Shown here one piece after another: positions 43,408 through 50,963 of a stretch of DNA of 64,000 bases. Under the pieces are notes generated by a model. It ran no database searches, was not told where the DNA came from, and saw only the letters and a program-made list of their open reading frames with translations. Source of the DNA: Flavobacteriales bacterium (lineage in GTDB: Bacteria; Bacteroidota; Bacteroidia; Flavobacteriales_D; Sanyastnellaceae); the NCBI GenBank assembly GCA_029238785.1, contig JAQWFN010000028.1:1-64000 (forward strand), read 5' to 3'. The number at the start of each line of letters is the position of its first letter. Position 1 is the stretch's first letter. The position numbers and the translations under genes are program-made.

Positions 43408-44913
43408 ATGGGAATCAAATCTGCACTTAGTAAACCCTTCGCGGCATGGTCGATGAAACGCTTGAAAAAATCAAGCGAGAATGCCGTTGAAATGCAGGAA
43501 TATTGGCGAAATCAATTGATCCAAAAGGCGAAGAACACGGTCTTTGGTAAGGATCACGGTTTCGCCAATATCTCTTCTTATACCGAGTTTAAAGCCGCCG
43601 TTCCAGTTCGAGATTACGAAGATCTTTCACCCTACATCAAAAGAGTAGTAAAGGGAGAACGAGATGTTGTTTGGCCAGGCATTCCAAAGTACTTCTGCAA
43701 AACTAGCGGTACTACCAGTGGTGTAAAGTACATTCCCATCAGCCAAGAAAGCATGCCAGAGCACATTAATGCTGCACGAAATGCATTGCTTTCATTCATC
43801 CACGAAGAAAACAATGCCGATTTCGTGAATGGCAAAATGATCTTTCTGCAAGGGAGTCCGGAAATGCACCAGCTCGAAAGTGGAATTCCTTATGGCCGAC
43901 TTTCAGGCATTGTTGCTCATCACGTTCCGGGCTATTTACAGAAAAACCGACTCCCGTCTTTTGAAACGAATTGCATTGAAGATTGGGAGGAGAAAGTACT
44001 GGCGGTAGTAAAAGAAACGGCGCATCAGAACATGACGCTCATTTCGGGTATTCCAGCTTGGGTTCAAATGTACTATGAGAAACTGCTTGAATACACCGGT
44101 AAGTCCACCGTTGCAGAAGTATTCCCTAATTTGAGTCTTTTCGTTTATGGAGGAGTGAATTTTGAACCATATAGGAAGAAATTCAGAGAATTGGTGGGGA
44201 AAGACCTTCCTTCGGTAGAAACCTATCCTGCATCAGAAGGTTTTATCGCTTTTCAAGACAAACAAGACGAAGACGGCTTACTCCTGAATGTAAATGGAGG
44301 CATCTTTTTTGAGTTCATCAAGGCGTCTACCTTCGGCGAAGCAAACCAAGAAAGAGTGAGCTTGGCTGATGTGGAATTGAATGAGAATTACGCTTTGGTG
44401 ATGAATACAAATGCGGGACTTTGGGGCTATTCCATTGGAGATACCGTGAAATTTACCTCCTTAACCCCTCCTCGAATTAAGGTAACAGGGAGAATTAAGC
44501 ACTTTACTTCGGCATTTGGAGAACACGTTATCGCAGAGGAGATTGAAGCAGCGATGGCAGCGGCAACATGCAATAGCAAAGCAGTAGTAAATGAATTCCA
44601 TCTGGCGCCTCAGGTACAGCCAGAAAAAGGCCTTCCATATCATGAATGGTTGATTGAATTTGATCACATGCCGGAAGAACTAGAGGCCTTTGCTTTGAGC
44701 TTGGATGAGCACCTTCGCGCAAAAAATCCTTATTACGATGACTTAATTAGTGGCAATATTCTCAGAACAGCGGTGGTAACTCCCTTAAGTAAGGGTACCT
44801 TCCATGCCTTTATGGAAACTCAAGGACGATTGGGCGGTCAAAATAAAGTGCAGCGTTTAAGTAATGATAGAACTACGGCAGAAGGTCTCTTAGCATGCGC
44901 AAGCAAGATTTAA
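43408..44913 (+). CDS. GH3-family acyl-adenylate enzyme
   Basis: 501 residues. Matches the GH3 auxin-responsive family of ANL adenylating enzymes: FCKTSGTTSGVKYIPIS is the P-loop-like ATP motif (about residues 95-111), SLFVYGGVNFEPYRKKF and ETYPASEGFIAFQ the adenylate site, and LWGYSIGDTVKFTS with GRIKHFTSAFGEHV the hinge. In plants GH3 joins amino acids to hormones; in Bacteroidota the substrate is unknown. A -7-like box TAACTTTC lies at 43392. The 3' end overlaps the convergent kinase gene by 4 bp. Confidence 0.9.
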   Translation: MGIKSALSKPFAAWSMKRLKKSSENAVEMQEYWRNQLIQKAKNTVFGKDHGFANISSYTEFKAAVPVRDYEDLSPYIKRVVKGERDVVWPGIPKYFCKTSGTTSGVKYIPISQESMPEHINAARNALLSFIHEENNADFVNGKMIFLQGSPEMHQLESGIPYGRLSGIVAHHVPGYLQKNRLPSFETNCIEDWEEKVLAVVKETAHQNMTLISGIPAWVQMYYEKLLEYTGKSTVAEVFPNLSLFVYGGVNFEPYRKKFRELVGKDLPSVETYPASEGFIAFQDKQDEDGLLLNVNGGIFFEFIKASTFGEANQERVSLADVELNENYALVMNTNAGLWGYSIGDTVKFTSLTPPRIKVTGRIKHFTSAFGEHVIAEEIEAAMAAATCNSKAVVNEFHLAPQVQPEKGLPYHEWLIEFDHMPEELEAFALSLDEHLRAKNPYYDDLISGNILRTAVVTPLSKGTFHAFMETQGRLGGQNKVQRLSNDRTTAEGLLACASKI

Positions 44914-46865
44914 GACACCAGCTCACTAAGCGATTCAAGCGTTAAAGGCTTTGGAATGTAAGCGGTGAAAGAACTGTCGACTTTATTAATCAATAAGCCG
45001 ATGTCTTCTTGCGCGGAAAGGGCTACAATCTTGCCTTTATACCCCAATTCTCTGAGCTTATCGCTCGTTTCAAAGCCATTCATGCCGGGCATGTAAATGT
45101 CCATAAGCACCAAATGAAATTCTTCCTCCATGCAAAATGAAATGGCTTCCTCTCCCGAAGATGCGATGGTGCTCTTGACCTCTAAATTTTCAAGCATCTT
45201 TTTGGCCACCAATTGATTTAGTTGATTGTCGTCAACGACCAAGACATTTATAAGATGTTTTTGCTTGCTCGCTTTTGAGTCTTCAGAGTCACTTTTATGG
45301 GCCAGTTCTTTTATTTGAGTTAAAAACAAACCGAGGTGGATTTGTGAAACGGGGAGCTTACCATCTCCTGAGGCCGAATAAAAAGTTAATTCCTTGGGTA
45401 GTTCTGATGCTTCGTTCAACGAAATAACTAAGGTGTTTTGTCGAATGTCTTTTGGGTCTAAAATACGTTCGCAGGAAAATTCATCGAGCCATAAAGAAAA
45501 ACGATTCAACAGAGAAGATGAGCTGTTCAAATAATACGAGTCAAATCCGAAGGGATGCGTATATGCCGTTCTAATGTTCTCTGATTTTGATATTAAGGGT
45601 AATTTAAGCGTGAAAGAACTCCCTTTGTCTAGTTCAGATTTCACCAAGAGTTGACCGCCCATTATTTCGGCGTTTTTCCAGCATACTGCAAGCCCTAAAC
45701 CAGCACCGTCAAAAGATCTACTGAGCGAACTATCAACTTGTTCAAAAGGCTCAAAGATTTTCTGAAGGTAGTCCTCACTAATGCCAATACCGGTGTCTTC
45801 AACAGTGAATACAAAGTCAGCGTTTTCGTCCTGCCTCACGCTAAGCCGAATCACACCTGCGTCGGTAAATTTTATGGCATTACTCATTAGGTTGTTCAAA
45901 ATTTGAAGAAAACGAGGCTTGTCGATTTCGAGCTTCGCTGGAAGTTCCATGTCAAAAACAAGTTCACAACTGAGCTTCTTTTCTGTCATCTTTGGCATAT
46001 GAAGGGTGCAAGCATTAGAAATGGTACTAATGATCTCTACCTCTTCCAACCTAACCGTATTCAAGCTTTTCTGCAGGCGTGAATAGTCCAGTACTTGGTT
46101 CATCAAATCGAGCAATTGCTCACCTCCCTGAAGAATGTGGTTATTCAGTTCCTTTTGCTCATCGTTTAAAGCGGTCTGATCTAAGAGTTGACTAAATCCT
46201 AAAACAGCGTTCAAGGGCGTGCGAATTTCATGCGACATCACCGAAAGAAAATCTTCTCGTGTTTTAAGAGCAGCAAGTGTTTGATCATGTGCCCGCTCTA
46301 TTTCCTGTGTTTTGATTTGATTTTCTTGACGCTCTTTTCTAATCCACTTGTTGCTGTAAATTGAAAAGTAAGTGGTCATCCCTACCAAAATGAAAATAGA
46401 AATAACAACATCCGCATAACGAATGTCGCGAGATTCATAAGGAACGACTAAACTGGGGAAGTGATATTCTAAAAGCAGAATTACACAGACCACGATTGGA
46501 ACAGCAAATGCAAACCAGTAGGCCTTTGTACGCCCGGTGATTAAAAAACCTGCTTGAATCAAGGCGAGATATATGTACACAATTGCGCCATCGGCCCCAG
46601 CGTTAAGGAAGTAAACAATGGCAACAACGGCGATGCAAAAAATGAGATAAAAATGAACAAAAAAGCCATACCAGTGAGGCCTGAGCTTTACAAATCGCTT
46701 TAGACCAAATAAGATAATTAATGCAACGAAATGAACAGCAATTACATAAAATGGCATATTTTCAAGCCATGTAGTGAGAATGCCAACCAACACGAGGATC
46801 AAACTTCCGTTAAGCACGGTATTAAAGAAGCGCTGATCTCCCCTTATTTCTATTTCGTTAATCAT
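44910..46865 (-). CDS. Hybrid sensor histidine kinase with receiver domain
   Basis: 651 residues. Five to six membrane helices (residues 15-175) form the sensor part without a periplasmic domain. A short coiled linker leads to HisKA with the phospho-accepting His in FLSVMSHEIRTPLNAVLGF (about residue 212), then HATPase with NLMSNAIKFTD, VEDTGIGI and FDGAGLGLAVC. A degenerate stretch of about 110 residues precedes the C-terminal receiver (LVVDDNQLNQLVAKKML, Asp near 587 in LVLMDIYMPGMNG, PKPLTL). The partner regulator is unknown. Divergent from the VWA gene. Confidence 0.95.
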   Translation of the reverse strand: MINEIEIRGDQRFFNTVLNGSLILVLVGILTTWLENMPFYVIAVHFVALIILFGLKRFVKLRPHWYGFFVHFYLIFCIAVVAIVYFLNAGADGAIVYIYLALIQAGFLITGRTKAYWFAFAVPIVVCVILLLEYHFPSLVVPYESRDIRYADVVISIFILVGMTTYFSIYSNKWIRKERQENQIKTQEIERAHDQTLAALKTREDFLSVMSHEIRTPLNAVLGFSQLLDQTALNDEQKELNNHILQGGEQLLDLMNQVLDYSRLQKSLNTVRLEEVEIISTISNACTLHMPKMTEKKLSCELVFDMELPAKLEIDKPRFLQILNNLMSNAIKFTDAGVIRLSVRQDENADFVFTVEDTGIGISEDYLQKIFEPFEQVDSSLSRSFDGAGLGLAVCWKNAEIMGGQLLVKSELDKGSSFTLKLPLISKSENIRTAYTHPFGFDSYYLNSSSSLLNRFSLWLDEFSCERILDPKDIRQNTLVISLNEASELPKELTFYSASGDGKLPVSQIHLGLFLTQIKELAHKSDSEDSKASKQKHLINVLVVDDNQLNQLVAKKMLENLEVKSTIASSGEEAISFCMEEEFHLVLMDIYMPGMNGFETSDKLRELGYKGKIVALSAQEDIGLLINKVDSSFTAYIPKPLTLESLSELVS

Positions 46866-46921
46866 GAAGTATTATTCAGGTATGGTCTTTGTCTTTCACG
46901 CCATAAATTACACCTTCTGCA

Positions 46922-48385
46922 ATGAAAATAACAATAGGCTTTTTCATCTTTTTTCTGTCGGGAGTCATCCTACAAGCCCAAATAACACCAAACAAAAGGT
47001 CGGTGGATTTTGGATTGATAGATGAAGCTAGTAGCAGGGTAATAGAATTGAGTTTTGTGAATAAAGGAAACAAAGAAACTCGTCTACTAACCAATAACTT
47101 TCCGAGAGAATACGATGTGGTTTTTTCTAAGATAAGCATTCCTGCCGGAGAAGAGCTGCAAATTCGCATCAAATTAAATCCTTTCAAAAAAGGCAAGCTA
47201 AACGATGAAGTCTTGCTCTATTTCACAGATCAACTTAGCCCGGTGAAAATTTCTATTCAGGCAAAAGTTGAATTTATCGACCTCGCTTCAAACACACCTT
47301 GTCCTAAATTCAATGAAGAACAAGATTGTTGTGATGATTGGCTTTTTGAGGTGGAGCTTCGCGATGCTAAGACATTAGAGCCGCTTCCAAAATCACGCTT
47401 CAGAATCATTCAAGAAGGGGTGGTTCAACGCGATGTCATTACCAATAAAAAAGGGCAATACACGGAAGAAGTTCCTATTGCTTATTACTACCTCATTGGA
47501 TCAGAAGAAGGCTACCTTGCTGCAGATACTGCAATGTATATCAATAGAAGAAACAGCAGGCTTACCCTTTACCTCGAACCTCAAGAAGAAAGGCTTGATG
47601 AAAACGAGCTCGCGCTTCAGCCAGAAGAAAAACAAATGGAGAAGAGGGAAGACGATGAAAACCCAAGCCAAATCTTGGAGGAAGACGATGAATGGACCAT
47701 CAATATCAAACCACAAGAAACCTTAGAAAAGCCCGATAAACCAGTAGAGCTTGAAGAAGTGACTGAAGAGCCGGAACTCCCCAAGGAAGCTGAAAACCTT
47801 GATGATGAGGGAGAATTGCCTTTGTCGCTATACAAACCAAACAACATCGTTTTTCTGATTGATGTGAGTCAGAGCATGAACCAAAGTGGGAAGCTCGACA
47901 TCCTCAAAGCATCGATGTACCGTTTGATTGAAGCACTTCGTCCTGGAGATAAAGTGAGCATTATGACCTACGCCTCAGAAACCAAAGTGCTGGTGGAAGG
48001 GGTTTCGGGCGATGATAAGGCGGCCATGATTAAAGTTATCCAAGGCCTCAGTGCAGGTGGAATGACGGCAGGAGCGAAAGGCTTTAGATCGGCATACCTG
48101 AAGTTAAGGGCGAATTGGCTTGCGGAGGGGAACAACCAAGTGATTGTGGTTACCGATGGCGCCTTTAGAAAAGTTGATAACGACATCATCCAAAAAGTAG
48201 TGCGAAAAGAACAAAAACGAGGCGCTATTACCACACTTGTGGCCGTGAAGAGCACTGATTATGCAGAAAAAGTAATGAACAACATCGCCACAGAAGGAAA
48301 GGGCTCTTTGGTGGAAATTGAAGATTTTGACCGAGATACCGATGCCTTGTTGATTGAAATTAAAAAACAAAGCTTGAGGAGATAA
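46922..48385 (+). CDS. DUF1573-like and VWA-domain secreted protein
   Basis: 487 residues. Signal peptide KITIGFFIFFLSGVILQAQ. Residues about 20-120 form an ASPM-SPD-2-Hydin/DUF1573-like sandwich (RSVDFGLIDEASSRVIELSF). A CarboxypepD_reg-like part follows (about 140-220) and then a very acidic linker (about 220-300, rich in Glu and Asp). The C-terminal von Willebrand A domain (about 305-485) has an intact MIDAS: DVSQSMNQS, the TAG turn and VVTDGAF. Expected to bind a partner through Mg2+/Ca2+ in the periplasm or at the surface. It starts 57 bp from the divergent histidine kinase. Confidence 0.88.
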   Translation: MKITIGFFIFFLSGVILQAQITPNKRSVDFGLIDEASSRVIELSFVNKGNKETRLLTNNFPREYDVVFSKISIPAGEELQIRIKLNPFKKGKLNDEVLLYFTDQLSPVKISIQAKVEFIDLASNTPCPKFNEEQDCCDDWLFEVELRDAKTLEPLPKSRFRIIQEGVVQRDVITNKKGQYTEEVPIAYYYLIGSEEGYLAADTAMYINRRNSRLTLYLEPQEERLDENELALQPEEKQMEKREDDENPSQILEEDDEWTINIKPQETLEKPDKPVELEEVTEEPELPKEAENLDDEGELPLSLYKPNNIVFLIDVSQSMNQSGKLDILKASMYRLIEALRPGDKVSIMTYASETKVLVEGVSGDDKAAMIKVIQGLSAGGMTAGAKGFRSAYLKLRANWLAEGNNQVIVVTDGAFRKVDNDIIQKVVRKEQKRGAITTLVAVKSTDYAEKVMNNIATEGKGSLVEIEDFDRDTDALLIEIKKQSLRR

Positions 48386-48403
48386 ATGGAGAGGCTATCT
48401 TTG
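48374..48403 (+). promoter_or_regulatory. -33/-7 promoter of udk, leaderless
   Basis: TTG (48374-48376), a 19-nt spacer and TATCTTTG (48396-48403). The GTG start follows after 4 nt. The -33 box overlaps the end of the VWA gene. Confidence 0.8.
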
Positions 48404-48407
48404 CATA

Positions 48408-49034
48408 GTGAAGAAGAACAGCGCTTATATCATTGGAATAGCCGGAGGAAGTGCCTCAGGTAAAACCACCTTCTTGCAAGAATTGTGCAAGCGATTTAAC
48501 TCAGAAGACCTTGCTTTGGTGTCGCAAGACAACTATTATAAAGCACGAGAAGAGCAGCAATTGGATGACAATGGGGAAATCAACTTTGATCTTCCAAGCG
48601 CCATCGACCTCGATCGTTTTGCTGCTGATTTGAAAAAACTACGCGAAGGTCTGGCCATTCATAAAACAGAATACACCTTTAACAACGATGGAAAATCGGC
48701 GAAGAAAATCGTCATTGAGCCCGCAAAAGTCATCATTACCGAAGGCCTGTTTGTTTTTCACTATGAAGAAATTGCCGCCATGATGAACCACAAGGTGTAT
48801 TTTCATGCCGATGATGAGCTCAGATTAGACCGCAGAATCAAGCGCGATCAAAACGAAAGAGGTTACCCAGAAAGCGACGTGAGGTACCGCTGGAAAAACC
48901 ATGTTCGTCCGGCAGACCAGCAATTCCTCGAACCCCACCGCGATGGTTGCGATAGGGTCATCATCAATAACATTTCCTTCAATCAAGAACTCGACGAACT
49001 GGAACGTTTTATTAGAAAGATTATCGCCCAATGA
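48408..49034 (+). CDS. udk: Uridine kinase
   Basis: 208 residues, GTG start. Phosphorylates uridine and cytidine with ATP or GTP in pyrimidine salvage. P-loop GGSASGKTT (residues 13-21), SQDNYYK (substrate Asp and Tyr), FDLPSAIDLDRF, and IITEGLFVFHYEEI as the lid region with RIKRDQNERGYP. The GTG follows the -7 box by 4 nt. First gene of a four-gene run (udk, ArsC-like, EamA, dioxygenase); its stop overlaps the next ATG (ATGA). Confidence 0.95.
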   Translation: MKKNSAYIIGIAGGSASGKTTFLQELCKRFNSEDLALVSQDNYYKAREEQQLDDNGEINFDLPSAIDLDRFAADLKKLREGLAIHKTEYTFNNDGKSAKKIVIEPAKVIITEGLFVFHYEEIAAMMNHKVYFHADDELRLDRRIKRDQNERGYPESDVRYRWKNHVRPADQQFLEPHRDGCDRVIINNISFNQELDELERFIRKIIAQ

Positions 49035-49387
49035 AAAAGATCTATCACCTCAGCTCATGTTCAACCTGCGTGAAAATCATCAAGGAACTCGACCTTGAAG
49101 CTCGTGGCTTTGAGTTTCAGGACATCAAAACAGATAAAATGACGCCCGAACAGGTGGATGCCATGAAGGAAAAGGCAGGGAGCTATGAGGCGCTGTTTTC
49201 AAAACGTGCGATGAAGTTCAGGTCGATGGGCTTGAACGAAATGAAGTTAAGTGAAGCTGATTATCGCAAGTATATTTTAGAAGAGTATACCTTTTTGAAA
49301 CGACCGGTGATCATCATTGATGAGCAGCAATTCGTGGGAAATGCGAAAAGTACCGTTCAAGCTGCAAAAGATGTCTTCACTAACTAA
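49031..49387 (+). CDS. ArsC/Spx-like thioredoxin-fold protein
   Basis: 118 residues. Belongs to the arsenate reductase (ArsC)/YffB/Spx group: N-terminal SSCSTCVK puts Cys10 and Cys13 in a CxxC, with YEALFSKRAMKFR in the middle and FLKRPVIIIDEQQFVGN near the end. The CxxC resembles Spx or YffB more than glutaredoxin-dependent ArsC with a single Cys, so arsenate reduction should not be assumed. Overlaps udk by 4 bp and the next gene by 17 bp. Confidence 0.9.
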   Translation: MKKIYHLSSCSTCVKIIKELDLEARGFEFQDIKTDKMTPEQVDAMKEKAGSYEALFSKRAMKFRSMGLNEMKLSEADYRKYILEEYTFLKRPVIIIDEQQFVGNAKSTVQAAKDVFTN

Positions 49388-50294
49388 GAAGCAGGGGCTC
49401 ACGGCTCACGCGGCCTTGCTTGCTGTGGCCTTTATCTATGGGGCAAACTATCTCATAGCGAAAGGCCTCATGCCCGACCTCATTCAAGCTTCGGGTTTTA
49501 TTGTTTTAAGGGTGATGGGTGCCTTGGCCTTGTTTGGACTGCTATACATGTTCAAATATGAAGCCATTGAGAAAAGAGACCTCCTGCGCTTTTTCTTTTG
49601 CGGATTAACCGGCGTGGCCCTGAATCAGCTCTTCTTTTTTAACGGCTTGAGCTTAACTTCGCCTTTGAATGCCTCAATAATCATGACAAGCAATCCCATC
49701 CTCGTGATGGTAATGAGTGCCATCATCCTCAAAACGAAAATTACTTCGCGCAAGATTGCGGGGATTGTTTTAGGTGCGGGTGGAGCAATTTCTTTGTTGC
49801 TTTTAAGTGCAAGTACCTCTTCTGTTTTTGCTAGCGCGAAGGGCGACTTGATGATCTTGATCAACGCCGCTAGCTATGGAGTTTACTTGGTAATTGTGAA
49901 GCCGCTGATGCAGCGTTACAAACCCACTACGGTGATCTTTTATACCTTTTTAATGGGGGCGATGGTGGTGCTGCCTGTTGGAGCTCAACAGGCCTTGGCA
50001 ATCGATTGGACCTTGTTCTCCTCGGCTGATTATTCCGCTTTGTTCTATGTGATTTTGGGAACTACATTTCTGGCCTATCTCCTTAATGTCTTTGCTTTGA
50101 AGCGAGTTCAACCTACAGTGGTGAGTGTGTACATTTACCTTCAGCCCTTAATGGCGGGAGTTTGTGCTTTGCTTTTCGCTTATTGGGGACTGACAGATTA
50201 TACGGGTGATTTTTCATGGAAAACCCTCGTGTGCGCGATCCTCATTTTTATTGGGGTCTATCTTGTCAGTTTCACCCCGAAAAAAACAGAATAA
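49371..50294 (+). CDS. EamA/DMT-family transporter
   Basis: 307 residues from the ATG at 49371, which is inside the 3' end of the ArsC-like gene; the longer reading from 49317 only repeats that gene's frame-shifted sequence. Ten membrane helices in two EamA repeats (VAFIYGANYLIAKGLM ... GDLMILINAASYGVYLVIVK). The substrate is unknown. Placement before a dioxygenase of the kynurenine route hints at an aromatic or amino-acid-derived substrate, but this is inference. Not a close copy of the transporter at 5299. Confidence 0.9.
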   Translation: MSSLTKKQGLTAHAALLAVAFIYGANYLIAKGLMPDLIQASGFIVLRVMGALALFGLLYMFKYEAIEKRDLLRFFFCGLTGVALNQLFFFNGLSLTSPLNASIIMTSNPILVMVMSAIILKTKITSRKIAGIVLGAGGAISLLLLSASTSSVFASAKGDLMILINAASYGVYLVIVKPLMQRYKPTTVIFYTFLMGAMVVLPVGAQQALAIDWTLFSSADYSALFYVILGTTFLAYLLNVFALKRVQPTVVSVYIYLQPLMAGVCALLFAYWGLTDYTGDFSWKTLVCAILIFIGVYLVSFTPKKTE

Positions 50295-50316
50295 TTTTAC
50301 CTTTAAAGAAAAAATT

Positions 50317-50853
50317 ATGGCCATTCGCAGACCTTTCAACCTCAATCAATGGATAGACGATAACCGTCATCTCCTAAAACCCCCCGTAGGAAACAAAAAC
50401 ATGTACGTCGAAAGTGAAGACTACATTGTGATGATTGTTGCTGGTCCGAATGCCCGTAAAGACTACCACTACAACGAAACCGAAGAGCTTTTTTACCAAC
50501 TCGAAGGCGAAATTAATGTGAGGATTCAGGAAGACGGTAAAGCAGTTGATGTGCCTTTGAAAGCGGGCGACATGTACCTTCACCCAGCAAAAGTACCCCA
50601 TAATCCGAGCCGTTCTGAAGGGAGCATTGGTTTGGTGATTGAACGAAAACGCACTGATCCAAGCATGAAAGACGGTCTGCTTTGGTTTTGCGACAATTGC
50701 AACACAAAGCTGCATGAAACTTACTTCCCTCTAGACAATATTGAGAAGGATTTCCTTCCCCGTTTCAAGGAATTTTATGGTTCCAAGGACTTAAGAACCT
50801 GTAAGAATTGTGGTACCGAGATGCCTGTAGATCCTCGCTTTGTTGCAGAATAA
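50317..50853 (+). CDS. 3-hydroxyanthranilate 3,4-dioxygenase
   Basis: 178 residues from the ATG at 50317; the long ORF from 50206 overlaps the transporter. Opens 3-hydroxyanthranilate to the quinolinate precursor with Fe(II) and O2. Cupin core: RKDYHYNETEELFYQLEG supplies the His and Glu ligands and HPAKVPHNPSRSEGS the last His. A C-terminal rubredoxin-like site with two CxxC pairs (CDNC, CKNC) is typical of the bacterial homodimeric enzymes. With kynU it makes a pathway from kynurenine towards NAD. Last gene of the udk run. Confidence 0.95.
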   Translation: MAIRRPFNLNQWIDDNRHLLKPPVGNKNMYVESEDYIVMIVAGPNARKDYHYNETEELFYQLEGEINVRIQEDGKAVDVPLKAGDMYLHPAKVPHNPSRSEGSIGLVIERKRTDPSMKDGLLWFCDNCNTKLHETYFPLDNIEKDFLPRFKEFYGSKDLRTCKNCGTEMPVDPRFVAE

Positions 50854-50963
50854 GGATTGGCTTATCAGGAGCAGATTCTGAGGTTTGTGCTCATAAAGAC
50901 GCAACCTATGATGTCAAATTGTTGTCTAATGGTCAACAACAACTATACTGAATTATCCTTTAT

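Noticed and set aside
49031-49387. Arsenate resistance gene
   Set aside because: The fold is ArsC-like, but the CxxC and the absence of other ars genes make arsenate reduction unsupported.
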